Of a stretch of 29,455 nucleotides of DNA, positions 22,592-29,455 are shown piece after piece. A model generated the notes under the pieces. That model ran no database searches and was not told the DNA's origin. It saw only the letters and a list, made by a program, of their open reading frames with translations. Position numbers and translations under genes: made by a program. Each line of letters opens with the position of its first letter. The stretch's first letter is position 1. Origin of the DNA: an uncultured Prevotella sp. (lineage in GTDB: Bacteria > Bacteroidota > Bacteroidia > Bacteroidales > Bacteroidaceae); the NCBI GenBank assembly GCA_934120735.1, contig CAKOVA010000026.1:1-29455 (forward strand), written 5' to 3'.

Positions 22592-24154
22592 ATGCACAAT
22601 CTGTTATTAGACATTTCGGCACAAACGATCGACTGGTCGCGTGCCCAATTTGCTTTAACAGCCATTTATCACTGGCTTTTTGTTCCATTAACGCTTGGTC
22701 TTGCCGTCGTTATGGGAATTATGGAAACACGCTACTATCGTACCCGCGACCCTTTTTGGAAGGATGCGGCGCGGTTTTGGCAAAAATTGTTTGGCGTTAA
22801 CTTTGCCATGGGTGTGGCAACGGGACTCATCTTGGAATTCGAATTTGGTACCAACTGGAGCAACTACTCGTGGTTTGTAGGTGACATCTTCGGTGCTCCG
22901 TTGGCTGTCGAGGGTATCATCGCTTTCTTCATGGAGGCTACCTTCGTGGCGGTGATGTTCTTTGGATGGAAGAAAGTGTCTCCTGGTTTCCACCTTGCTT
23001 CAACATGGCTCACGGGGTTAGGAGCTACTATCTCTGCGTGGTGGATTTTGGTAGCTAACGCTTGGATGCAGTTGCCCATTGGACAGGAGTTTAATCCAGA
23101 TACCATGCGCTTTGAGATGAACTCGTTTATGGACGTGGCCTTGTCGCCCTTTGCCGTGGACAAGTTCTGCCATACCGTGACCTCTACATGGATTATCGGT
23201 GCTGTGTTTACTGTAGCCGTAAGTAGTTGGTACTTACTTAAGAATCGTGAACACAAGTTGGCTGTCGAAAGTATGAAGATAGGTAGTATCTTTGGCTTGG
23301 TGGCTGTGGCATTAACATTGATTACCGGACACAGTTCAGCCATCCAGGTCGGAAAAGTGCAGCCTATGAAACTGGCTTCGATGGAAGCACTTTATAATGG
23401 TGGAACGGGCCAGGGACTGGCGGTCTTTGCAGCAGTCAACCCATTTAAGCAACCCGACTATGTGAACCAACAAGAGCCACCGATGAAGATGGCTGTGCCT
23501 AATGGCTTGTCATTCTTGGCAACCTTAGACGCCAACGGATATGTGCCTGGCGTGAATGACCTGCTGAATGGTTATACTAAACCAGACGGAACGAAGGTTA
23601 TCTCGGTAGAAGAAAAAATGAAACGAGGCCAGATGGCCATTGCAGCGCTGCAAGATTATCGTTCAGGTAAGAAGGATGAAGCCACCAAGCAGATTCTGAA
23701 AGACAACATGCCTTATTTTGGTTATGGCTATGTAAAATCACCCCACCAAGTCGTTCCGTTCATTCCAGTGAACTTTTGGGCATTCAGAGTGATGGTTGGC
23801 ATCGGTATGTTGTTGATTTTGTTCTTTATCTGTTCGCTTTTCATCGTTTACAAGAAAGACATTATCAAGCATCGCTGGTTGTTGATTTCGGGCATCGTGC
23901 TGTTGCCATGCGCTTACCTGGCCTCTCAATCAGGTTGGTTAGTGGCTGAGTTTGGCCGTCAACCCTGGACCATTCAGGATATGTTGCCGACATGGGTTGC
24001 CGTGTCTGACATTAAACCGAGTTCGGTTATTGTCACCTTCTTTATATTCTTGATTCTCTTCACCACCATGTTGGCTGTCGAGATCAGCATTCTTTGCAAG
24101 GCTATTAAGAAAGGTCCCGAGAATAGTGAAATGTCAAATCAGGTTGAATTATAA
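22592..24154 (+). CDS. cydA: Cytochrome bd quinol oxidase subunit I
   Basis: A 520-residue heme-carrying subunit that oxidises quinol and passes electrons to oxygen with very high affinity, protecting an anaerobe or microaerophile from oxygen. Heme ligands are visible: His27 in TAIYHWLFVP (heme b595), and His194 in KFCHTV with Met401 in FRVMVGIGM (heme b558). Glu107 and Glu115 (AVEGIIAFFMEAT) mark the proton path. The quinol-binding loop motif VQPMKLASMEALYNGG (256-271, Lys260 and Glu265) and GRQPW (455-459) are present. Nine hydrophobic segments are expected. The stretch between the quinol motif and the next helix (about 282-385) is about 100 residues, as is common in the phylum. It is followed by cydB after 17 bases. 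Confidence 0.98.
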   Translation: MHNLLLDISAQTIDWSRAQFALTAIYHWLFVPLTLGLAVVMGIMETRYYRTRDPFWKDAARFWQKLFGVNFAMGVATGLILEFEFGTNWSNYSWFVGDIFGAPLAVEGIIAFFMEATFVAVMFFGWKKVSPGFHLASTWLTGLGATISAWWILVANAWMQLPIGQEFNPDTMRFEMNSFMDVALSPFAVDKFCHTVTSTWIIGAVFTVAVSSWYLLKNREHKLAVESMKIGSIFGLVAVALTLITGHSSAIQVGKVQPMKLASMEALYNGGTGQGLAVFAAVNPFKQPDYVNQQEPPMKMAVPNGLSFLATLDANGYVPGVNDLLNGYTKPDGTKVISVEEKMKRGQMAIAALQDYRSGKKDEATKQILKDNMPYFGYGYVKSPHQVVPFIPVNFWAFRVMVGIGMLLILFFICSLFIVYKKDIIKHRWLLISGIVLLPCAYLASQSGWLVAEFGRQPWTIQDMLPTWVAVSDIKPSSVIVTFFIFLILFTTMLAVEISILCKAIKKGPENSEMSNQVEL

Positions 24155-24171
24155 ATAAGAAAGGTAATACA

Positions 24172-25317
24172 ATGATTACATATAGTTTTTTACAGCATTA
24201 CTGGTGGTTTCTCGTTTCTTTGTTAGGAGCCTTACTGGTATTCTTGATGTTTGTTCAGGGTGCTAACTCTTTGGTGTTCAACCTGGGTAAGACCGAACAA
24301 GAGCGTAGGATGGTTGTCAACAGTACGGGGCGCAAGTGGGAAACCACTTTCACGACGTTGGTTACCTTTGGCGGTGCTTTCTTTGCATCGTTTCCTTTGT
24401 TTTACAGTACCAGCTTCGGCGGTGCTTATTGGTTGTGGATGATTATTCTCTTCTCGTTTGTTGTTCAGGCGGTGAGCTATGAGTTTCAAAACAAATTGGG
24501 AAACATCTTAGGCGTGAAGACTTTCCAGTGGTGCTTGGTCATCAATGGTATTCTGGGCCCTGTTTTGTTGGGTGGTGCCGTTGCAACATTCTTCAACGGT
24601 TCTAACTTCTTGGTCGACAAGATTAACATCACCAATGGCATGGCACCGGTGATTAGCAGGTGGGCTAACTACAGTCATGGTTTGGATGCGTTGTTGGATA
24701 TATGGAATGTAGTGCTGGGTTTGGCCGTATTCTTCTTGGCTCGCATCTTGGGTTTGCTCTACATTATTAATAATGTGGCTGATGATACACTGCGCGCTCG
24801 CAGCCGTAAGCATCTTATTTACAACACAGGTGCATTCTTGTTGCTGTTCCTTCCGTTCTTAATTAGAACCTTATTGAAGGATGGTTTCGCCTATGACCCA
24901 GCCACTGGCGTGATTTCCATGGAGTCGATGAAGTATCTATACAACCTGTTAGACATGTGGTATCTTGCTATTGTGTTGCTTATTGGTGTGGTATTGCTGC
25001 TGTTCGGCATTGTCAAGACCGTGTTGAGTAATACCTATATCAAAGGTATTTGGCCGGCAGGTATCGGCGTAGTCTTGGTTGTTTTGGTTCTATTGCTCAT
25101 AGCGGGTTGGAACAATACAGCTTATTATCCTTCTAATGCCGATTTGCAGAGTTCACTAACCATTATGAACAGTAGTAGTAGTGAATTTACATTGCGCACC
25201 ATGGCCATTGTTTCACTCTTCATTCCATTCGTCCTTGCTTATATTGTTTATGTATGGTATGCCATGGATAGCAAGAAAATCACGAAAGAAGAGATTAAAC
25301 ACGAGGATGCTTATTAA
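24172..25317 (+). CDS. cydB: Cytochrome bd quinol oxidase subunit II
   Basis: A 381-residue polytopic partner of CydA without heme of its own; it stabilises the heme pair and the oxygen path. The N terminus reads YSFLQHYWWFLVSLLGALLVFL, the usual first helix of CydB, with a hydrophilic loop (TGRKWETTF) after the second segment. About eight to nine helices are present, and a short charged tail (SKKITKEEIKHEDAY) ends the protein. It is the last gene of the DUF4492-cydA-cydB operon and is followed by a good terminator 20 bases after its stop. Confidence 0.97.
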   Translation: MITYSFLQHYWWFLVSLLGALLVFLMFVQGANSLVFNLGKTEQERRMVVNSTGRKWETTFTTLVTFGGAFFASFPLFYSTSFGGAYWLWMIILFSFVVQAVSYEFQNKLGNILGVKTFQWCLVINGILGPVLLGGAVATFFNGSNFLVDKINITNGMAPVISRWANYSHGLDALLDIWNVVLGLAVFFLARILGLLYIINNVADDTLRARSRKHLIYNTGAFLLLFLPFLIRTLLKDGFAYDPATGVISMESMKYLYNLLDMWYLAIVLLIGVVLLLFGIVKTVLSNTYIKGIWPAGIGVVLVVLVLLLIAGWNNTAYYPSNADLQSSLTIMNSSSSEFTLRTMAIVSLFIPFVLAYIVYVWYAMDSKKITKEEIKHEDAY

Positions 25318-25337
25318 ACTTATCAATTCATAAAAAG

Positions 25338-25384
25338 ATGTGACTAAATTCGGTGAGATACCTGAGTTTGGTCACATTTTTTTT
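25338..25384 (+). terminator. Intrinsic terminator after cydB
   Basis: Arms ATGTGACTAAA (25338-25348) and TTTGGTCACAT (25367-25377) pair over 11 positions with one G-U, and an 8-T run follows (25377-25384). Position and form are those of a strong Rho-independent terminator for the cyd operon. The right arm overlaps a possible -33 element for the next gene. Confidence 0.88.
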
Positions 25385-25398
25385 ATCGAATAACTTTG
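25367..25398 (+). promoter_or_regulatory. Promoter overlapping the cydB terminator, upstream promoter of nth
   Basis: TTTG (25367-25370), 20 bases, then TAACTTTG (25391-25398) fits the -33/-7 consensus exactly. The -33 lies inside the right arm of the terminator. The predicted RNA start near 25405 gives a leader of about 60 bases before nth. Confidence 0.55.
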
Positions 25399-25429
25399 AT
25401 GTTGCGGTGTGTGAAAACGCTTCCAGGGC

Positions 25430-25460
25430 TTGGTGAATTGTGAAATGTTTCGTATTTTTG
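25430..25460 (+). promoter_or_regulatory. Promoter adjacent to nth, with little or no leader
   Basis: TTGG (25430-25433), a 19-base spacer and TATTTTTG (25453-25460) match the consensus. The ATG at 25465 would lie only 4 bases after the -7 box, so the RNA could begin at or just past the start codon. It is probably either a leaderless promoter or a fortuitous match next to the one at 25367-25398. Confidence 0.4.
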
Positions 25461-25464
25461 TGAT

Positions 25465-26115
25465 ATGACACGAAAGGAAAGATATCAATATATTCTCGAT
25501 TATTTCAGAAAAACAACGCCCATCGTTACGACCGAACTTGAGTTTGGGTCGGCTTTTCAGCTGTTGGTTGCTACATTGTTAAGTGCGCAATGCACCGATA
25601 AGCGCATCAATCAGGTAACACCGGCGTTGTTTCAGCGTTATCCTGACGCACGGTCGATGGCACAGGCAATGCCAGAAGAGGTGTTGGAATATGTGCGCAG
25701 CGTGAGTTATCCTAATGCTAAATCACGACATTTGGTGGAGATGGCGCAAATGTTAGTAAGCGATTTCGGCGGAGAAGTGCCAGACAATACCGCCGATTTG
25801 GTGAAATTGCCTGGCGTAGGACGCAAGACGGCCAACGTAGTGCAAGCCGTTTGGTATGGAAAAGCAAAGATTGCGGTTGACACTCACGTCTACAGAGTGA
25901 GCCATCGCATGGGGTTAGTGCCACAAAAGGCCAACACGCCCTTGAAAGTTGAGCTTGAATTGATGAAGTACATCCCTGCAGAGGATGTGTCAAGTGCGCA
26001 CCATTGGCTGCTTTTGCATGGCAGATACATTTGTCAAAGTCAGCGTCCCAAGTGTGAAAAGTGCCAATTTGAGGAGGTTTGTCCTAAGCGATTGACATCT
26101 TCCAAACTTGCATGA
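25465..26115 (+). CDS. nth: Endonuclease III (DNA glycosylase / AP lyase)
   Basis: A 216-residue base-excision repair enzyme that removes oxidised pyrimidines and cleaves the resulting abasic site. The helix-hairpin-helix LPGVGRKTANVV (115-126) with catalytic Lys121, Asp139 in AVDTHVYRV, and the [4Fe-4S] set Cys190-x6-Cys197-x2-Cys200-x5-Cys206 are all present; LLSAQCTDKR (38-47) is the conserved DNA-contact stretch. Cytoplasmic. It has its own promoters after the cyd terminator. Its final residues SKLA and stop codon come from the first unit of a 22-base tandem repeat (26104-26169), so the C-terminal few residues are recently variable sequence and not part of the fold. Confidence 0.96.
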   Translation: MTRKERYQYILDYFRKTTPIVTTELEFGSAFQLLVATLLSAQCTDKRINQVTPALFQRYPDARSMAQAMPEEVLEYVRSVSYPNAKSRHLVEMAQMLVSDFGGEVPDNTADLVKLPGVGRKTANVVQAVWYGKAKIAVDTHVYRVSHRMGLVPQKANTPLKVELELMKYIPAEDVSSAHHWLLLHGRYICQSQRPKCEKCQFEEVCPKRLTSSKLA

Positions 26116-26169
26116 GTCGTCTTTGAAACTTGCATGAGTCGTCTTTGAAACTTGCCTAAACCATCTTTG
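26104..26169 (+). repeat. 22-base tandem repeat, three units, starting inside nth
   Basis: Units at 26104-26125 and 26126-26147 are identical over 22 bases; a third at 26148-26169 keeps the ends (AAACTTGC...TCTTTG) with changes in the middle. The first unit begins in the coding sequence and contains the nth stop codon TGA (26113-26115), which is therefore repeated out of use in unit 2. Each unit ends in TCTTTG, and the last gives CATCTTTG, one base off a -7 box, about 35 bases before the next start codon. Confidence 0.9.
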
Positions 26170-26204
26170 ATATTAGCATCGTATATCTTCAAAACATCGA
26201 TTAT

Positions 26205-26915
26205 ATGAATATCCAACGCATTTTAAAATATTTAGAACATATTGCCAAGAACAATAATCGTGACTGGTATCAAGCCCATAAAGACGATTATTTGGCTTGT
26301 CGCAACGATTTTGAGGAGGGAGTGGAGCGAGCTATCGCAGCCATCTCTAAGTTTGATGCCTCCGTATCGCATGTAACAGCCAAGGAAGCATGCTTTCGTT
26401 TTAATCGTGACACACGTTTCTCGCCCGACAAATCGCCCTATAAAAGACATTTTGGCGCATACATCAGCGCTAAAGGTCGTAAGTCTTTGCATGCTGGTTA
26501 CTACATCCATCTGCAGCCAGGCCATTGCCTGTTGTCGGCTGGAGCCTATTGGTTGCCCACCCATATCTTGACCTCTTGCCGCAATGAGATGATGGGCAAC
26601 ATTGACGAGTGGCGAAGGTGTGTGGAGAATGGCAAGTTTGTTCATTTCTTTGGTTATGCCACTCAGGGTTCGTGGAGTGATGAACAGGCATCGGACAAGG
26701 GCTTTGGAATCAGCCGATTGAAGACCTGTCCAAAGGGTTTTCCGGCCGATTATGAGTTTATTGACTATCTTCGAATGAAGGATTATGCTTGCTGGCATCG
26801 GGTTGAAGATGATTTCTTTGAAGGAAATGGTTGGATAGAACCCATGACAGAGTTATTCAAGGTGGCTCAACCCATGATGGAGTTTACCAATCGTGTGATT
26901 GATGATTATGAATAA
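26205..26915 (+). CDS. DUF2461 domain protein
   Basis: A 236-residue cytoplasmic protein of the DUF2461 family (TIGR02453). The hallmark RFNRDTRFSPDKSPYKRHFG (about residues 65-84) with ISAKGRKSLHAGYYIHLQPG after it is clear, and NNNRDWYQAHKDDY (16-29) is the conserved N-terminal part. Function is unknown across the family; it is widespread in bacteria and fungi. It lies 89 bases after nth and 40 bases before the ComEC-like gene on the same strand, which suggests co-transcription with comEC. No transmembrane segment or signal is seen. Confidence 0.88.
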   Translation: MNIQRILKYLEHIAKNNNRDWYQAHKDDYLACRNDFEEGVERAIAAISKFDASVSHVTAKEACFRFNRDTRFSPDKSPYKRHFGAYISAKGRKSLHAGYYIHLQPGHCLLSAGAYWLPTHILTSCRNEMMGNIDEWRRCVENGKFVHFFGYATQGSWSDEQASDKGFGISRLKTCPKGFPADYEFIDYLRMKDYACWHRVEDDFFEGNGWIEPMTELFKVAQPMMEFTNRVIDDYE

Positions 26916-26955
26916 TCTGCCGACAACTACGAATCAATTTGATGGACAATGATGA

Positions 26956-28500
26956 ATGAAAGTGCGTGACTGGCTGCAACTTTATCCCCTCTTTAGGGTT
27001 GCCTTGGCATTGATTGTTGGTCTTGTTGCAGGCGACTCTTTCGGGTTTGTCGTGCCAACATGGCTGTGGTTGGCTGTCACTTCATCTGCCTTATTGATTG
27101 CATTAGCTTGCTATCGATGGAAAACAGCGCAGGGAGTGGCCATTCTTTTCACCGTGATGTGCATCGGCATGCTGCTCATGACCATGCAGAAAAACCGACT
27201 GGCTGAACCCATTTCCGAAGAAGAACATGTGTCTGAAGCCGTCGTGATGACCACTCCAATGGTGAGAGGTAAAGTGGTTCAGTGCGATTTATATGTCCTT
27301 TCCGGCCCTTTATCCGGTCAAAAAGTGAGGGCATCGATATTGCGCGATACCGTTGAAAGGCGTTATGAAGCTTTGAAAGTGGGCGATGGAATTAGGTTTC
27401 GTTCGGCCTTTCAGCCCATTCGGAGTTATCCCTCAGTCCGTCATTTCAATTATCAACGGTGGATGGCGATACGGGGTTATCGGGCGCAAACGTTCATCTA
27501 TCATCGTTATTGGGTGCAATGTCAGCTTGATTTGACGTGCATGCCTCGGTTCGAACGGTTGCGTTTGAAGGCGCAAAAGGTGCGAGAAAAACTGCTGAGT
27601 CATTATGCTGCCCATGGTTTTGATGATCAAAATTATGCCGTCTTGGCTGCCATGACGTTGGGAGAAAAGTCGTTTTTGTCCAAACAAACCAAGGAAATCT
27701 TTTCCATTTCGGGTGCTTCTCATGTCTTGGCCCTGTCAGGTTTGCATCTTAGCATCATCTACGGACTGCTTGTCTTGGTGCTGGGTGGACGAGGGTTGCG
27801 GCGTGTTTTCAGTCTTGCTTTCGTGGTATTGACCGTTTGGGTCTATGTGTTTTTAACGGGAATGTCATCAAGTGTCATGCGTTCGGCCATCATGCTCACC
27901 GTTTATTCATTGGTGTCACTGCTCAACCGCGATAAGATGTCGCTCAATGCCTTGTCACTTACGGCCATCGTGATGTTGCTGCTGCATCCGCTGAGCTTAT
28001 GGGATGTAGGCTTTCAACTGTCTTTTATGGCTGTTGCGGCCATTCTGTTGCTTTATCGACCCATTGAGCGTTGGATGCCTGAAGCCATCCTTGCCAGGTC
28101 TGCCGTTGTGAGAAAGTTGTGGGGAATGATGGCTGTATCGTTGGCGGCACAGATAGGTACGGCTCCGTTGGTGGCCTATTATTTTGGTCGTTTTTCGTGT
28201 TACTTCCTTCTTACCAACCTGTTGGCCATCCCATTGACCGTTCTCATCCTCTATATCTCCTGTCTTTTGTTCGCCTTGTCCTTTGCACCGTTGTTGCAAA
28301 ATGTCGTGGCTGTCGCACTAACGTGGATGACCCGTGTGCTCAATCATTATCTTTCCTTCCTCGCATCCTGGCCGGGAGCGAGCGTTGAAGGCATTCACAT
28401 CAATCTTTGGCAGTTAGCACTCATGTACGTGATCATTGCTTGTGTTTGCTGGGTTGCATCTTATTTACGTCAAGCATACGCTCGTTCGCGCATCATGTAA
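26956..28500 (+). CDS. ComEC/Rec2-type membrane protein without the metallo-beta-lactamase domain
   Basis: A 514-residue inner-membrane protein. The N-terminal DUF4131 region has hydrophobic segments (about 12-80) and a periplasmic OB-like stretch (about 85-200). The Competence domain follows, with AAMTLGEKSFLS (about 231-242) and GASHVLALSGLHLSI (about 253-267), then about eight helices to the C terminus. ComEC forms the channel that takes single-stranded DNA into the cytoplasm in natural transformation. The C-terminal metallo-beta-lactamase domain of B. subtilis ComEC is absent, as in many Bacteroidota homologues, so strand degradation would need another protein. No other competence gene is in the window. 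It ends 16 bases from the convergent ATPase gene, with no terminator visible between them. Confidence 0.87.
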   Translation: MKVRDWLQLYPLFRVALALIVGLVAGDSFGFVVPTWLWLAVTSSALLIALACYRWKTAQGVAILFTVMCIGMLLMTMQKNRLAEPISEEEHVSEAVVMTTPMVRGKVVQCDLYVLSGPLSGQKVRASILRDTVERRYEALKVGDGIRFRSAFQPIRSYPSVRHFNYQRWMAIRGYRAQTFIYHRYWVQCQLDLTCMPRFERLRLKAQKVREKLLSHYAAHGFDDQNYAVLAAMTLGEKSFLSKQTKEIFSISGASHVLALSGLHLSIIYGLLVLVLGGRGLRRVFSLAFVVLTVWVYVFLTGMSSSVMRSAIMLTVYSLVSLLNRDKMSLNALSLTAIVMLLLHPLSLWDVGFQLSFMAVAAILLLYRPIERWMPEAILARSAVVRKLWGMMAVSLAAQIGTAPLVAYYFGRFSCYFLLTNLLAIPLTVLILYISCLLFALSFAPLLQNVVAVALTWMTRVLNHYLSFLASWPGASVEGIHINLWQLALMYVIIACVCWVASYLRQAYARSRIM

Positions 28501-28516
28501 TCAACATTTTTCGTGT

Positions 28517-29311
28517 TCATTCGGCTGCATCCTGCGTCCCATTGAAATAATCTTCCAATTCTTTTTCGGCCTGTCCGTGGATGTTGGGCAGATCCTTGAT
28601 GATGGAACCTTTCTCCATCAGCGCCACTCGATTGGATATTTCCACCGTGTGTTGCAGGTTGTGACTGCTCACGAGGATGGTGGCTCCCGTTGTTTGATGA
28701 TAGTTCAGCAACAAGCGTTTCAAGAAGTTCTGACTCGAAGGATCCAGAAAATTGAAAGGTTCATCAAGGATTAGTAGCTTTGGTTGTGCGATGAGAGCGG
28801 AGATGATGCCTATTTTTTGCTTGTTTCCGGCAGAGAAATCGCGAATCAATTTCTTCTGTCCGAGTATCTCGCCATTCATGAATTTGGACAGTGAAGCCAA
28901 GAAAGTAGAGAGACGTTCCTTGTCAATGTGATTCACTTTGGCGATAAATTCAAAGTATTCCTCTGGCGTCAAAAAGTCGATGAGGAATCCCTCGTCGATG
29001 TAGGCGCCCGTATGTTGCTTCCAATCTTCCGATTGGGAAGGGTCTACCGTGAAAGCTTCAGCAGACGGTGTGGCATTCACTGTCGTTTCTAACGCAGGCT
29101 CCTGATTCGGGTCGGTGTGTCCGAAACGGAGCAAAACCCGCCCCTCATCGGCCCTCAGCAGGTCGAGAAGTAGTCTGAACAGCGTGGTTTTTCCGGCTCC
29201 ATTGTTACCTACCAGTCCGAGAATATCCCCATCATGAATCTCGAAGTTGGGGATGTCAACGGCTATTTTCTCGCCAAAAGCTTTCTTTAAGTTGTTGATT
29301 TGAATGTTCAT
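28517..29311 (-). CDS. ABC transporter ATP-binding protein (permease not in window)
   Basis: A 264-residue nucleotide-binding subunit. Walker A GNNGAGKT (35-42), signature SAGNKQK (160-166), Walker B LLILDEP (179-185), D-loop FLD (188-190) and switch His217 (SSH) are present. An extra acidic segment (about 62-95) rich in Thr, Pro and Glu separates the first beta region from the Q-loop, where the usual Gln is replaced (AYIDEGFL, about 103-110). BcrA/YydI-like exporters have similar Q-loop changes, so an ABC-2 partner is likely. The frame is open to 29383, but that would run through the hairpin of the upstream terminator; MNIQINNLKKAF at 29311 is the natural start. It lies 15 bases after that terminator. 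It could serve the orphan permeases at 13848-16351 or an unseen gene; neither is shown. Confidence 0.85.
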   Translation of the reverse strand: MNIQINNLKKAFGEKIAVDIPNFEIHDGDILGLVGNNGAGKTTLFRLLLDLLRADEGRVLLRFGHTDPNQEPALETTVNATPSAEAFTVDPSQSEDWKQHTGAYIDEGFLIDFLTPEEYFEFIAKVNHIDKERLSTFLASLSKFMNGEILGQKKLIRDFSAGNKQKIGIISALIAQPKLLILDEPFNFLDPSSQNFLKRLLLNYHQTTGATILVSSHNLQHTVEISNRVALMEKGSIIKDLPNIHGQAEKELEDYFNGTQDAAE

Positions 29312-29326
29312 GGGTGCAAATGAATC

Positions 29327-29397
29327 AAAAAAAATGATAGACGGTTGTGCGCCCTTTCCTGGTCTGTTTGCGAGCGATTCCAACCATCTATCATTTT
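29327..29397 (-). terminator. Strong intrinsic terminator after the SecA-like gene
   Basis: Arms 29331-29347 and 29381-29397 pair over 17 positions with one difference that becomes a G-U pair in the minus-strand RNA. The stem is followed on the minus strand by a run of T (complement of A 29327-29334). The loop is 33 bases. The orientation fits termination of the gene entering from the right, just before the ABC ATPase start. Confidence 0.85.
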
Positions 29398-29410
29398 CAT
29401 ACGTTGATGT

Positions 29411-29455
29411 TTATCGAAGATTTCTGCCGTGGCAGTTCTTGAATTTCTTGCCGCT
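29411..29455 (-). CDS. secA: C-terminal tail of a SecA-type protein translocase ATPase (partial, enters from the right)
   Basis: Fourteen codons and TAA read SGKKFKNCHGRNLR on the minus strand, in frame to the window edge. This matches the end of the zinc-binding SEC-C motif (CxCxSGKKxKxCHG) that closes SecA, the cytoplasmic motor that pushes preproteins through SecYEG; the two upstream cysteines would lie outside the window. SEC-C tails also end a few unrelated proteins, so SecA is the likeliest but not the only reading. A terminator follows 14 bases after the stop. Confidence 0.75.
   Translation of the reverse strand, partial: SGKKFKNCHGRNLR

Noticed and set aside
26104..26169. A CRISPR array, because three short repeats occur in a row
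   Set aside because: The units are directly adjacent with no spacers, are 22 bases long and begin inside nth. There are no cas genes nearby. It is a tandem repeat.
26232..26798. A 188-codon minus-strand frame antisense to the DUF2461 gene
   Set aside because: It is opposite to a recognised protein family and has no independent support.

Overview
The window looks like a chromosomal segment of a Bacteroidota bacterium, most likely Prevotellaceae (Prevotella in the broad sense). Signs of this are Bacteroidota-type promoters (TTTG, about 19-21 bases, TAnnTTTG), little Shine-Dalgarno sequence, families typical of the phylum (DUF4827 lipoprotein, DUF2723/GT117 membrane protein, DUF4492 next to cydAB), and a GlmM, ClpB and cytochrome bd of the Bacteroidota kind. 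The genus is an inference; I see no marker that fixes a species. No rRNA, tRNA, CRISPR array, intact insertion sequence or phage gene was found.

Layout. 1-750: no assignable gene, at most the edge of an ORF leaving the window, then the clpB terminator. 753-3341 (-): chaperone ClpB. 3342-3742: a palindrome-rich promoter region. 3743-8015 (+): a sugar-nucleotide-type nucleotidyltransferase, a DHH/DHHA1 phosphoesterase, a DUF4827 lipoprotein with its own strong promoter, and GlmM, closed by a strong bidirectional terminator at 8056-8091. 8136-13618 (-): DUF4112 membrane protein, epoxyqueuosine reductase QueG, a NodB-type polysaccharide deacetylase and a 1109-residue DUF2723 protein. 13848-19861 (-): a five-gene envelope export operon transcribed from a near-consensus promoter at 19890-19920, in the order membrane-anchored coiled-coil protein, TolC-like outer membrane factor, HlyD-like adaptor, and two ABC-2 permeases, with no ATPase gene. 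20386-21414 (+): a CNNM/CBS membrane protein with a structured leader, flanked by two copies of a 65-base repeat. 21415-22354: a long intergenic region with several hairpins. 22355-25317 (+): DUF4492, cydA, cydB, then a good terminator. 25465-28500 (+): endonuclease III, a 22-base tandem repeat, DUF2461 and a ComEC-type channel. 28517-29311 (-): a lone ABC ATPase that starts just after the terminator of a gene whose last 14 codons (29411-29455) match the zinc-binding tail of SecA.

Most genes are housekeeping. The parts most worth a second look are the ATPase-less export operon with a dedicated coiled-coil first gene; the structured leader of the CNNM gene and the 65-base repeats around it; the palindrome that embeds a promoter element upstream of the nucleotidyltransferase; the 22-base tandem repeat that starts inside nth and copies its stop codon; and the ATPase gene placed 15 bases behind a strong terminator. 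I did not find a clearly new defence, mobile or biosynthetic system.
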